This document shows positions 1 to 7,848 of a stretch of DNA of 64,000 nucleotides, one piece after another. The DNA comes from Paracoccus aestuariivivens. GTDB lineage: Bacteria; Pseudomonadota; Alphaproteobacteria; Rhodobacterales; Rhodobacteraceae. The number at the start of each line of letters is the position of its first letter. Position 1 is the stretch's first letter. The stretch is taken from contig NZ_WMIE01000010.1 of assembly GCF_009711225.1 (NCBI RefSeq), positions 1-64,000 on the forward strand, read 5' to 3'. The notes beneath the pieces are model-generated. The model did no database searches. It was not told the origin of the DNA and saw nothing but the letters and a program-made list of their open reading frames with translations. The translations under genes and the position numbers were made by a program.

Positions 1-65
1 CGCAGCAGATTGCCATCAGCCTGCATTTCAACGAGATCAAGCAGCGCCATCCTTTCATCGGTCAT
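1..65 (-). CDS. IS256-type transposase, N-terminal fragment cut by the window edge
   Basis: Only the first 21 residues lie in the window, reading leftward from an ATG at 65. They begin MTDERMALLDLVEMQ and resemble the usual opening of IS256-family (Mutator-type) transposases, which often start M-T-x-x-R-M-A-L-I-E-L. A GGAGA ribosome-binding site lies just upstream. The DDE catalytic core would lie outside the window, so it is not possible to say whether the element is intact. The call rests on a short match to remembered family sequences. Debris of a second insertion sequence lies 200 bases away. Confidence 0.5.
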   Translation of the reverse strand, partial: MTDERMALLDLVEMQADGNLL

Positions 66-241
66 AGTTCTCCATGGTCGCTCGGACCGGTGGCGCGACA
101 TGGCACATTCCTCGTTCAGGTTACCGGCCCCGCAACCCGAACCGGCTTCGAAGATCGACGATGTCCGCCGGCGTCACGCCGGGGCCATGCGCTGTGCTGG
201 GGACTCCGCGCATGGCCGTCTAGCCACCACTGGGGCAGGGA

Positions 242-262
242 CTTTCAGAAATACATTGAAAG
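242..262. repeat. Small inverted repeat between two IS fragments
   Basis: CTTTCA (242-247) and TGAAAG (257-262) are perfect inverted arms around a 9-base spacer. The repeat sits between the start of the IS256-like gene and the remnant of the IS5-like gene, where an IS256 terminal repeat would be expected. It may mark that end, but the arms are short and could be chance. Confidence 0.25.
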
Positions 263-272
263 ACAATTGGAT

Positions 273-470
273 AAAAAGCGAACCCCCGGTCGGAAAGGCC
301 GATGGAAGCGTGTCCGGTATGACTAGCGGCACTACAAACGCCACAACCGTATCAAGACCATGTTCGGCAGGCTCAAGGATTGGAGGCGTGTCGCAACCAG
401 ATACCACAGATGCACCATGGTCTTCATGTCAGCAGTTGGATCTGCCGCGACAGTGCTCTTCTGGTTCTGA
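273..470 (+). pseudogene. IS5-family transposase, C-terminal remnant with internal stop
   Basis: In one frame the sequence reads KKRTPGRKGRWKRVRYD, a TAG stop at 324-326, then RHYKRHNRIKTMFGRLKDW and RRVATRYHRC, ending at TGA 468-470. This is the characteristic C-terminus of IS5/IS427-group transposases (Y-K-R-x-N-R-I-E-x-M-F-G-R-L-K-D-W-R-R), which carries the last catalytic Glu of the DDE triad. Here that Glu is replaced by Lys (RIKTMF). With the stop in place of a usual Lys codon and no N-terminal two thirds, the gene is dead. The missing 5' part probably went in a rearrangement involving the neighbouring IS256-like element. Confidence 0.8.
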
Positions 471-626
471 AAACGATTAATTTGGACCCCGGCAGAGCCT
501 GGCCACCACGTCGATTATTCTTTGTGTGACAGCCTTGAGGTTGGGGGATCGTAATATGGATGATGGCGGGTCTGAAGCCGGAAACGCCGCACAGGTCGGC
601 GCCGGATTTCGCTATCCCCGATCAAA

Positions 627-1034
627 TCAGGATTTGTTATCTGTTCCATAACGGGTGGCGCAGGTCGCGTTGCCTTGCGTCGATAGCGTGTTCAGCCGTT
701 GCTGTAAGGCATCGCGTTTGCGTGCCTCGGATGCGGGATCAATCGGCACTCGTTTTCTGACGACATCGGTGCCGCCATAGCAGCCTCCATATCCGAAACC
801 TGCGCCGTAATATCTGCCGCCGTAGCCTCCGGCACAAAAACTGATGCCACTGTTCCGGACCGGCTCGTTCTCCCAAGCGTAACCGCGAGCGATGTTATCC
901 TCGACCTCTTGTAACAGTCGGGAAACATTTCGGTATTCCGCTGTGACCTGACCCTGACAGCGCTGTTCGGGGGTGCCGCAGGCAGTAAGGCCAATCAATG
1001 CGGAACAGACAGACACCAGCGCAATGCGGTTCAT
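627..1034 (-). CDS. Small Gly/Tyr-rich lipoprotein, unknown function
   Basis: A 135-residue protein with a lipoprotein signal: MNRIALVSVCSALIGLTAC has a short basic start, a hydrophobic core and an L-T-A-C lipobox, so the mature protein would begin at Cys19 and be acylated. The middle (about 68-88) is rich in Gly and Tyr with several Cys. The C-terminal part is charged and helical. I do not recognise a named family. It is transcribed in the same direction as rsgA upstream, across a 120-base gap, so it may have its own promoter. Confidence 0.6.
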   Translation of the reverse strand: MNRIALVSVCSALIGLTACGTPEQRCQGQVTAEYRNVSRLLQEVEDNIARGYAWENEPVRNSGISFCAGGYGGRYYGAGFGYGGCYGGTDVVRKRVPIDPASEARKRDALQQRLNTLSTQGNATCATRYGTDNKS

Positions 1035-1157
1035 TCGGCTTCACCCTTTCGTATCCGTTGAGCCTAGCGCAGAAGCAAGCGGGCCGCGAGTCCGGATTGC
1101 GGTTCCCCTATCGCCTAGACGGGCGCTATCGTCACTTGCCGGTCAGGGAGTTCCGGC

Positions 1158-2165
1158 CTATCGGCGTTTGCCGCCGGGTTTTGTGGTCTTGTTGCCACGA
1201 GGACCGGTTTGGACCGGAGTATTGGATTGGTTTTCTTCGTACAGCTTGCGCCACCGTTCCAGTCGCGCCGGATCGAGGTTTCCCGCATCGACCGCCGCCT
1301 GTACCGCGCAACCGGGCTCGTGGGCGTGGGTGCAGTTTCTGAAGCGGCATTGCGGCGCGAGTTCGGCCACTTCGGCGAATAGCAGGTCCAGCCCGGCGGA
1401 AATATCGCTGACATGAAGCGTGCGGATACCGGGCGTATCGATCACCCAACCGCCATGCGGGATCGCGTGAAGCGAGCGGGACGTGGTCGTATGCCGCCCC
1501 TTCGCGTCGGATTCCCGGATGGTTCCGGTGAGTTGCGCATCCTTGTCCGATTTGTCGGCCAATGTATTCAGCAGCGAGGATTTGCCCACTCCGGACGACC
1601 CGACAAGTGCCACGGTCTGGCCCGCCCCGCACCAAGGCGACAGGATCCGGGCGGCCTCGGGGGATTTTGCGTTCAGCGAGACGACCTCAAGCCCGCGCTG
1701 CAAACCGGTCACCTGATTACGGAAAGGTTCCGCATTCTCGACCTTGTCGGCCTTGGTCAGGACGATCACGGGGCGGGTTCCGGCTTCGTTCGCCAACGCA
1801 AGATAGCGTTCGAGCCGCGCGGGATTCAGGTCGTCATTGCAGGACGAGACAATGAACAGCGTATCGACATTCGCCGCGATCAATTGTGGAACACGGCTGC
1901 CTTCGGTGCGGCGTTGCAGCAGGGTCTTGCGATCCAGCCGCCGTACGAGCAGGTGGCTGTCTGGTTCGGCCAGAACCCAATCGCCAACGGCGTATTCCGC
2001 TGTATTGGTCAGGTGGGGCAGGGTCAGCCGCACCGGACCATGTGCGGATTCCGCCGTCATTCTGGCTCGATGGACCGTCGCGATACGCATCCGGTCAAGG
2101 CGTGCCTCGTCCGGTTTCAGTTGGTCATCGAAGAACGCCGACCATCCAAGGGTTGTTTCAGGCAT
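1158..2165 (-). CDS. rsgA: Ribosome small subunit-dependent GTPase A (RsgA)
   Basis: A circularly permuted GTPase that helps mature the 30S ribosomal subunit. Motif order is diagnostic: G4 TKAD (137-140) comes before the P-loop GSSGVGKSS (189-197) and G3 DTPG (243-246), after an N-terminal OB-fold region. The C-terminal zinc site is visible as C273, C278, H280 and C286. The extreme C-terminus is Lys/Arg-rich, suited to rRNA contact. I chose the ATG at 2165 because the family normally begins close to this point. An in-frame TTG at 2228 would add 21 residues but has its Shine-Dalgarno-like run almost touching it. Length (335 aa) fits the family. Confidence 0.93.
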   Translation of the reverse strand: MPETTLGWSAFFDDQLKPDEARLDRMRIATVHRARMTAESAHGPVRLTLPHLTNTAEYAVGDWVLAEPDSHLLVRRLDRKTLLQRRTEGSRVPQLIAANVDTLFIVSSCNDDLNPARLERYLALANEAGTRPVIVLTKADKVENAEPFRNQVTGLQRGLEVVSLNAKSPEAARILSPWCGAGQTVALVGSSGVGKSSLLNTLADKSDKDAQLTGTIRESDAKGRHTTTSRSLHAIPHGGWVIDTPGIRTLHVSDISAGLDLLFAEVAELAPQCRFRNCTHAHEPGCAVQAAVDAGNLDPARLERWRKLYEENQSNTPVQTGPRGNKTTKPGGKRR

Positions 2166-2368
2166 GGATGTTTGATCAGGTATATGTCTCACAATGGCCT
2201 GAATGGTCGCGCGCCACGTCTGATGCAAGCCTTTCCTGTCGCTGTCGGAAGCCCGGATGCAGAAAAACCCGAGAATTGGTGCGGCATCCCGTGTGGACGG
2301 CCGAAAAGGCCGTTGCTAATAGGGCCTCCATCCTGCAACGCGCGCAACAGATAAGATAGGGCATCACC

Positions 2369-2971
2369 ATGCTATGGGGCATCCGCGAGCTTATGAAGCC
2401 CGCTTTATCGGTCATAGACATGATCCCGAATGTGCACCGGACGCCCGCATTTGCTGCCTTGCGCAAGGCGGCATTGGACGGACGGACCTCGGGTATGCGG
2501 CTGTCGGTCGAGGAAAAAGAACTGGCCTTTTACGACGGGCCGGTGCAACTGGTTTCTCCGATCGGCGCGCGCCTGCTTCGCGCCCTTTATCGGGAAGGCC
2601 GGATCAAGCTGAAGAAGCCTGCGGTCGCCAGATTGCCTGCGCTTGATGCCTATATCGCGACCGAGGCCGCATTCCGCGCCGAAGTGGCCCGAATTCTGCT
2701 GGATGAAGACCAGAAGCGTGAACGGCTTGCACTGATCATGCAAGACCCCTCTGTCGCGCGACCCGACGAGTTGACCCCCTATCTGGTGGACAAGGTCATC
2801 ACGGTTCGGCTGGGTCATGGCGTTTACGGCAGTTTGCTGATCGCGGGCCTGATGTGTCACAAGGCGCTGATCCTTACGCCAGAGACGGAAAATCACCAGA
2901 TTCGTGCCGAGGGTAGGGTGGTGTGTTGGTGGATGGATCAGGACGGCAATCGCCAGGGCGATCCCGAATAG
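2369..2971 (+). CDS. Hypothetical 200-residue protein
   Basis: A complete reading frame of 200 residues with no signal peptide. The first half is mixed charged and helical. Near the C-terminus (about 150-172) a mildly hydrophobic stretch, GVYGSLLIAGLMCHKALIL, could be a buried helix. The end is acidic and polar. I do not recognise a family. The start is uncertain: a second in-frame ATG lies nine codons in, and only a weak AGGG precedes the first. It is convergent with the nitronate-monooxygenase-like gene, whose stop lies 6 bases away. Codon use matches real genes of the region. Confidence 0.6.
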   Translation: MLWGIRELMKPALSVIDMIPNVHRTPAFAALRKAALDGRTSGMRLSVEEKELAFYDGPVQLVSPIGARLLRALYREGRIKLKKPAVARLPALDAYIATEAAFRAEVARILLDEDQKRERLALIMQDPSVARPDELTPYLVDKVITVRLGHGVYGSLLIAGLMCHKALILTPETENHQIRAEGRVVCWWMDQDGNRQGDPE

Positions 2972-2977
2972 ATCCCC

Positions 2978-4036
2978 TTACGCGCCGATCTGGGCCACGG
3001 TCTCGCGATGGAGGGTCGCAAGCAGGTCGGCGGCAGGCATCACGCGGTGCATCGGCGCGCCTTGACCGGCCCATTGCGCGCCAAATCCGGTTTCTCCCTT
3101 GGCTTTGGCCGCAACATTCAGGGCTTTCCCCGCGTCATAGGCGATGGGGTAGTCGGGGCGGCCAAGGGCCGTTTCCTCGGCCCATGCGGTGAACCGGTTG
3201 CCAAGACAGCGCGCCGGTCGCCCCGAGATAGCGTCGGTCATGATCGTATGTGCTGCTCCGGTGCCTTTCAGTGCCGCGCGATAGGCCGCGTCGGCGCTGG
3301 ATTCCGGACAGGCGATGAAGGCCGTGCCCAACTGTGCCGCGACGGCGCCCAGATCCAGCGCGGCCCGGATCCCAGACCCGTCCATCATCCCGCCCGCAGC
3401 GATCACCGGCAGGTTCTGATGCTGCACCAAAAGCTGTGTCAAAGCCGTTGTGCCCAGCTTGTCGTCGGGGCCGGCGGGGTCGAAGGTACCGCGATGCCCG
3501 CCCGCTTCATAGCCTTGCGCAACAATGGCATCGATTCCGGCGCTGGCGATGAGTTCGGCCTCGGGCAGACTGGTAGCTGTGGCCAAAAGCACGCAACCTG
3601 CGGCCTTCAATGCATTGATGCGGTCAGCGTCCGGTAAGCCGAAATGAAAGCTGACGATTGCCGGCGCCGTCTCGACCAGAAGTTCCAGCATGTCATCATC
3701 CTGTGCGAAGCTTTTATAGATGACATGCAGGTCTTGCGGAGGTTCGGCGTCGAATTCACGAAACAGGGGCCGCATCGCTTCAAGCCAGGCGGCTTCCTTG
3801 ATCGGGTGGGATTGCGGTTCGGAATGGACGAAGACATTCACGTTGAAGGGCCGCGCGGTCAGCGCGCGCGTAGTCTCTATCATAGCCCGCGCGCCAGCAG
3901 CATCTGTTGCTCCCACGCCGATCGAGCCCAACCCACCGGCATCCGACACTGCCGCCGCAAGCGCCGGTGTCGCCACCCCCGCCATAGGGGCTTGAACGAT
4001 GGGGATCCTTATGCCGAGTTGTTCGAGAAATGCCAT
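2978..4036 (-). CDS. Nitronate monooxygenase-like FMN enzyme
   Basis: A 352-residue TIM-barrel flavoprotein of the nitronate monooxygenase (formerly 2-nitropropane dioxygenase) family. It opens LGIRIPIVQAPMAGVATP, the usual start of the family with the Q-A-P-M-A-G flavin loop. It continues with AGGLGSIGVG, a central VAQGYEAGGHRGTF segment (the A-Q-G-x-E-A-G-G-H catalytic His region) and PVIAAGGMMDG for phosphate binding of FMN. The family oxidises alkyl nitronates such as propionate-3-nitronate; many members act on unknown enoyl-type substrates. It is followed on the same strand by nothing close, and lies downstream of the ACT and ABM genes, which read the same way across a 61-base gap. Confidence 0.88.
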   Translation of the reverse strand: MAFLEQLGIRIPIVQAPMAGVATPALAAAVSDAGGLGSIGVGATDAAGARAMIETTRALTARPFNVNVFVHSEPQSHPIKEAAWLEAMRPLFREFDAEPPQDLHVIYKSFAQDDDMLELLVETAPAIVSFHFGLPDADRINALKAAGCVLLATATSLPEAELIASAGIDAIVAQGYEAGGHRGTFDPAGPDDKLGTTALTQLLVQHQNLPVIAAGGMMDGSGIRAALDLGAVAAQLGTAFIACPESSADAAYRAALKGTGAAHTIMTDAISGRPARCLGNRFTAWAEETALGRPDYPIAYDAGKALNVAAKAKGETGFGAQWAGQGAPMHRVMPAADLLATLHRETVAQIGA

Positions 4037-4097
4037 GCGATGACGATAGCCTTGCAGTCCGGGGGCGACAAGGCGGCATTATCCAAGCTCATTGACA

Positions 4098-4487
4098 TCA
4101 ATCCGGCACGGCCCATTGGTGCGTCGCCCGGCTAGCCAGTTCGGGTTGGTCGCAGATCAGCACCAAGCGGTTGTGGTGGTCGGAATACTGAGTCAGCAGG
4201 GTGACACCGGCATCGGCCAAGGCCCGCGCTATCTCTCCCAATTGGCCCGGCGTGCCCTGCTTCAGCTTGCGGATCAAAGGGCTGCGCATTGCGATGACCC
4301 GAATGCCCGCAGCCTCGGCTGCCTGCATTGCGGCCCTGCCGTCGCGAAACAGATAATGCGCAACGGTGCGGTTGTCGGCCGTGAATACACCGCCACCTTC
4401 AAAGGGAATACCGGCGCGGCCCATCACCTCGCCCAGTTCGGCCAAGGCATCAGGACGGTTTTCCAGCGCGAATTCAAGATCGAACAT
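4098..4487 (-). CDS. ACT-domain protein (two tandem ACT-like repeats)
   Basis: The 129-residue product begins MFDLEFALENRPDALAELG, a typical ACT start (beta strand, N-R-P-G/D-x-L, helix). A second ACT-like unit follows at about 75-115 (GQLGEIARALADAGVTLL, then an aromatic/His strand). ACT modules bind small ligands, usually amino acids; here there is no attached enzyme, so it is probably a free sensor or regulator. I chose the ATG at 4487 because it begins the ACT fold and lies one base after the TAG of the ABM gene, a coupled arrangement. The longer frame opening at 4544 would overlap that gene. Confidence 0.72.
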   Translation of the reverse strand: MFDLEFALENRPDALAELGEVMGRAGIPFEGGGVFTADNRTVAHYLFRDGRAAMQAAEAAGIRVIAMRSPLIRKLKQGTPGQLGEIARALADAGVTLLTQYSDHHNRLVLICDQPELASRATHQWAVPD

Positions 4488-4488
4488 C

Positions 4489-4842
4489 CTATGCCTTTCC
4501 TGTGTGGACCGCGCGGCTATCGACAGGTGCTTCGTCGCGGACACTCATGCCGTAGTCGCGAGAGACCTTGGCAATCCTCAGGCGGTAATCCACGAAGACA
4601 TGATCGCGCCCTGCGGCCTGCGCAGCGCGATGTTCGGGCAGATTTCTCCATTGCGCGACTGCGGTCTCGTCACGCCAGAAGGATAGGGACAACAACTTGC
4701 CGGGTGTCGTGAGGCTTTGAAACCGTTCGATCGAGATGAAGCCGTCGATATTGGCAAGAAGCGGTCGCAGTCGTTCGGCCAGATCAAGATATTCGGGACG
4801 CCCGTCGGGGGAAATCTCGACCTCGAAAATCACGGCAATCAT
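4489..4842 (-). CDS. Antibiotic biosynthesis monooxygenase (ABM) domain protein
   Basis: A 117-residue single-domain protein beginning MIAVIFEVEISPDGRPEYLD. It shows the ABM ferredoxin-like fold pattern: strand, helix with L-A-x-x-L-R-P, then the strand GFISIERFQSL, KLLSLSFWRDETAV with a conserved W, and HRAAQAAGRDHVFVDYRLRI. Family members are cofactor-free monooxygenases or haem/quinone-related enzymes. The substrate is unknown. The ATG at 4842 was chosen because the fold starts there. It is the first gene of a leftward pair with the ACT protein and diverges from an ArsR regulator 129 bases away. Confidence 0.82.
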   Translation of the reverse strand: MIAVIFEVEISPDGRPEYLDLAERLRPLLANIDGFISIERFQSLTTPGKLLSLSFWRDETAVAQWRNLPEHRAAQAAGRDHVFVDYRLRIAKVSRDYGMSVRDEAPVDSRAVHTGKA

Positions 4843-4949
4843 TGGCGCACCACTGGCGCAGGGGACAGTTGCCCGGCGGGAGGGTTCTTTCGGAAAATCA
4901 TATCTTGGCCTTTCATTGTGCGGCACAGATAGAAGATTGGAGCAGCTTG

Positions 4950-4973
4950 ATGGTTCGTCTAGCATCGAACCAT
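4950..4973. promoter_or_regulatory. Inverted repeat over the arsR-type start codon, probable operator
   Basis: ATGGTTCG (4950-4957) and CGAACCAT (4966-4973) form a perfect 8-base inverted repeat with an 8-base spacer. The right arm runs into the ATG (4972) of the ArsR-like regulator. The position suits self-repression and, through the same intergenic region, control of the divergent ABM-ACT pair. Binding is inferred, not shown. Confidence 0.5.
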
Positions 4974-5637
4974 GAAAGAGGGTCCGAATATTTCCCGCAT
5001 CGCCGCGTTGGTTGGCGATCCCGCGCGAGGGTCGATGCTTCTTGCGCTGATGGACGGGCGTGCGCTGACGGCCACCGAACTGTCCGGTCTTGCCGGAATC
5101 ACCAAACAGACCGCCAGCAGCCATCTGGCAAAACTCGTGGACGGAGAGGTGCTAGTCGTCGAGGCTCAGGGCCGTCACCGGTATTTCTGTCTGGCCGGAC
5201 CCCATGTCGCGGCCTTGCTAGAGGCGCTCATGGTGTTTTCCAGCGATGCCGCTTTGCCTTTACGCACCGGTCCCAAAGAGCCTGCCTTGCGTAAGGCGCG
5301 CGTGTGCTACGACCATCTCGCCGGAGAGATGGGCGTCGCGTTATTCGGGCAGATGCAGGAGGATCACTGGCTGTCCGCTGATCTGGAGCTCACAAGCTGC
5401 GGTTGGGAACGTCTGGCTGCCATCGGTGTGACGCGGGATGGGTTGCCGCGCGGCAACCGGCCGCTTTGTCGGGCCTGTCTGGACTGGAGTCAGCGCCGGC
5501 ATCATCTGGCAGGTGCCATCGGTAAGGCGGTTCTTGACCAGATTTTGGCGCTTGATTGGGCAAGACGATTGCCGATGTCGCGGGTTGTTTCCTTCACGCC
5601 CGAAGGTGAGCGGCGCTTCCGGCAGTGGCTGCGATGA
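4972..5637 (+). CDS. ArsR-type winged-helix transcriptional regulator
   Basis: A 221-residue regulator whose N-terminal 85 residues form an ArsR winged helix: IAALVGDPARGSMLLALM, then the recognition region LAGITKQTASSHLAKLVDG and a wing ending RHRYFCLAG. The C-terminal 130 residues hold CRACLDWSQRRHHLAG followed by a second helical part, the layout of longer ArsR proteins in Proteobacteria. There is no classic metal-site CxC motif in the recognition helix, so the inducer is probably organic. It diverges from the ABM-ACT genes and carries an inverted repeat at its own start. Confidence 0.88.
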   Translation: MKEGPNISRIAALVGDPARGSMLLALMDGRALTATELSGLAGITKQTASSHLAKLVDGEVLVVEAQGRHRYFCLAGPHVAALLEALMVFSSDAALPLRTGPKEPALRKARVCYDHLAGEMGVALFGQMQEDHWLSADLELTSCGWERLAAIGVTRDGLPRGNRPLCRACLDWSQRRHHLAGAIGKAVLDQILALDWARRLPMSRVVSFTPEGERRFRQWLR

Positions 5638-5674
5638 CGTCCGGGATCGCAAGTTCCGGATTGTCAGGCCCAAT

Positions 5675-7669
5675 CTAGAAGCGGATGGGCGGACAGTTTC
5701 CTCCAAGGTCCAACACCGCCTGATCGGGTGTCTCGACGCCAGTCAGGCGAACGCTCAGGTCTAGCCAGCCCAGAATGGCATCGTTGCCTTCGATCCGGAC
5801 GTCCAGTTTGCAGCGGAAGGTGCGGCCCATCATCGACCAGTCGAACCGGTCCTCGCCCTGCGCAAAATCGGTGATTGTCACCTCGCCCGACGTATTGGGC
5901 AGAAAACGGTCGGGACCCGCGCCTCCGCTCAGTGTCGTGGCCCCGCCGACCGCAGCGATAAGGGTATCCGCACCAACTCCTCCGTCCAGTGACCCCATAC
6001 CTTCCAGATGGTCGTTGCCCGCGCCGCCAGATATCGAGTTGCGGCCTTCGGGATCAATCAGGACGTCGTTTCCGGCCCCGCCATCCAGACTGTCGTCTCC
6101 CCGATCGCCGAAAAGCCAGTCGTCGCCATCCTGTCCTTGGATACTATCATTGTCCGGACCGCCATAAAGCAGGTCGGGTCCGGCATGGCCGGCGATGCTG
6201 TCATTGCCCTGCATCCCGAATACCAGACCATGCGGGTTGCCGACATTGTTCGTCAGGCGATCCTGATCCGGACTTGCCGATGGCGAAACGGCGAGGGCGT
6301 CATTCCCGTCTGTTCCCCATGCCTCGGCTGACGGGGTCTGATCGAGTTTGCGGGACCAGCCCCAATGGGCAAAGGCCGCCGATTCAAGTTCGACGCTGTA
6401 ACCGTCGCGCGCTCCCTGCCATTGCAGCAGGTCGCTGCCGCGTCCCGTCGGAGGCCACCACGTCCATCCGATACCCTGATCCGCAAACCAAGGCAGCACC
6501 CGTGCCATGTTGAAACTTGAAAGCGATCTTTTGGTCTTGCCCGAGGGCGAAAGCGATCCAGAGGCCGTATAAAGCTGGGATTCCGTGATCAGGATGTCGT
6601 CGCCGGGTTCGCGTAACATGCCAATGCGGGCACAGATTTGCTTGTCGAAGATCCTGCGTTGTGAATCGGGAAAGGCCGCAGCGACCCATTGCGGATACAT
6701 ATGCACGGACCAGATCAACGCATCGCCTGCCGCCTGCCGGATCAAGGCCTGATCCAGATCACCAAACTGCGCCGAAGCCCCCAACCCTCCGACCAGCAAG
6801 CGTTTACCTTGCCAATCAAGCGAACCGATCAGATCGGCAATATGCTGGCTGTAGATTTTTCCCGCTCGAGGGCCTTTGCCATAGGCGATGGGCTCGTTGA
6901 TCAGTTCCCAGCCAGCGATGGCGTCCAGGATTGCGGTGTTTTCGGGCAACCGGAACCAATCCAGCATGATGCGCCAGTCCTCGCGTACGCGGTTGATTTT
7001 CCACGAACCGTCAGGCTGTTCCAATGCGTCGGCCGGACCGAGTTCGCTGGCCGGAAGAATGCGGAGCTTTGGATTCTGGCCGCTGACAAAGCCTCCAGCC
7101 AACTCGCCGTCCGAGTTCTGGACGATCAGCCTGTAACCCCGTGCGGCAGCGGCCCGCGCGAAATCCGCCCAGCTTCTTGCTGCCTCGGGGGATCGGGCGG
7201 TCGCTGCGTTGAAGTCAAGCCGCAAGACATTGACCTCGGGGAATGATCCCGAAAGCGCGTCCAGAATATCGGTTGTAGTTCCGCCATGCGCGATGGACAG
7301 GCCCGCCCCCGATCGCCAACTGACCATCTTGTTGAGACCCGCCCGTGGCGTTGATTTGTCGGGCAGCTCGATCATCAGCAGGCGACCGCTTGCATCGCGT
7401 GCGAGATTGCCGGTCAACGGGTCGCTTACAACCGCCAGTTCTTTGGCCCGCTGACGGTTCGGCAGGTTGGATCTGTCAGCCTCGGAAAGTGAATCCGCAC
7501 GGTTCGAAAGTTTCTGCACGACAAAGCCGCGCGTGGTACTTGGCAGCCTGTGTCCGTCAAGCGTGGTGATCTGATCTGGATCGTTCACCACGCTGGCATA
7601 TTCGGTCGCAAAAGAGACCGTGTTCCAGCCGGCCATTTCCGAAGCAAAGGCAAGATCGCTGCAGACCAT
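5675..7669 (-). CDS. Secreted GH5-like glycosidase with C-terminal RTX calcium repeats
   Basis: A 664-residue two-part protein. Residues 130-440 look like a clan-A (GH5-type) TIM barrel: GWELINEP puts the acid/base Glu at 259 after Asn258, SVHMYPQW carries the His/Tyr strand, and DDILITES puts the likely nucleophile Glu at 363, followed by the W-rich strand GWTWWPP. Residues about 487-590 contain RTX nonapeptides (GGxGxDx type), for example SGGAGNDHL and YGGPDNDSI, followed by a terminal domain. RTX repeats without an N-terminal signal point to type I secretion, and none is seen here; no secretion ABC/MFP genes lie nearby. The sugar substrate cannot be named. An in-frame stop lies six codons upstream, which supports the ATG at 7669. 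Confidence 0.85.
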   Translation of the reverse strand: MVCSDLAFASEMAGWNTVSFATEYASVVNDPDQITTLDGHRLPSTTRGFVVQKLSNRADSLSEADRSNLPNRQRAKELAVVSDPLTGNLARDASGRLLMIELPDKSTPRAGLNKMVSWRSGAGLSIAHGGTTTDILDALSGSFPEVNVLRLDFNAATARSPEAARSWADFARAAAARGYRLIVQNSDGELAGGFVSGQNPKLRILPASELGPADALEQPDGSWKINRVREDWRIMLDWFRLPENTAILDAIAGWELINEPIAYGKGPRAGKIYSQHIADLIGSLDWQGKRLLVGGLGASAQFGDLDQALIRQAAGDALIWSVHMYPQWVAAAFPDSQRRIFDKQICARIGMLREPGDDILITESQLYTASGSLSPSGKTKRSLSSFNMARVLPWFADQGIGWTWWPPTGRGSDLLQWQGARDGYSVELESAAFAHWGWSRKLDQTPSAEAWGTDGNDALAVSPSASPDQDRLTNNVGNPHGLVFGMQGNDSIAGHAGPDLLYGGPDNDSIQGQDGDDWLFGDRGDDSLDGGAGNDVLIDPEGRNSISGGAGNDHLEGMGSLDGGVGADTLIAAVGGATTLSGGAGPDRFLPNTSGEVTITDFAQGEDRFDWSMMGRTFRCKLDVRIEGNDAILGWLDLSVRLTGVETPDQAVLDLGGNCPPIRF

Positions 7670-7848
7670 CTGGAAGCATCCAACTTAGGAAGAACAATGC
7701 GCGTTGTGACACTAAACTTCAGATGGTCGCACATGTCACGGGCGCATTCTGACACGGTGCCGTGACGAAAAGACGGCTCGAAGCCCAAGTCTTTCCGCCG
7801 CGACCCGCAACCGGCGGCGCCAAGAGGTCAGTGTTGTTCCCATCCTGC

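Noticed and set aside
2297..2313. ACGGCC/GGCCGT hairpin upstream of the hypothetical gene, as a terminator
   Set aside because: Only 6 base pairs and no U-tract, lying upstream of both divergent genes where no transcript needs to end. It may be a chance repeat.
1413..2354. A 313-codon plus-strand frame opposite rsgA
   Set aside because: RsgA on the other strand is certain from its ordered GTPase motifs; this frame shows no family features.
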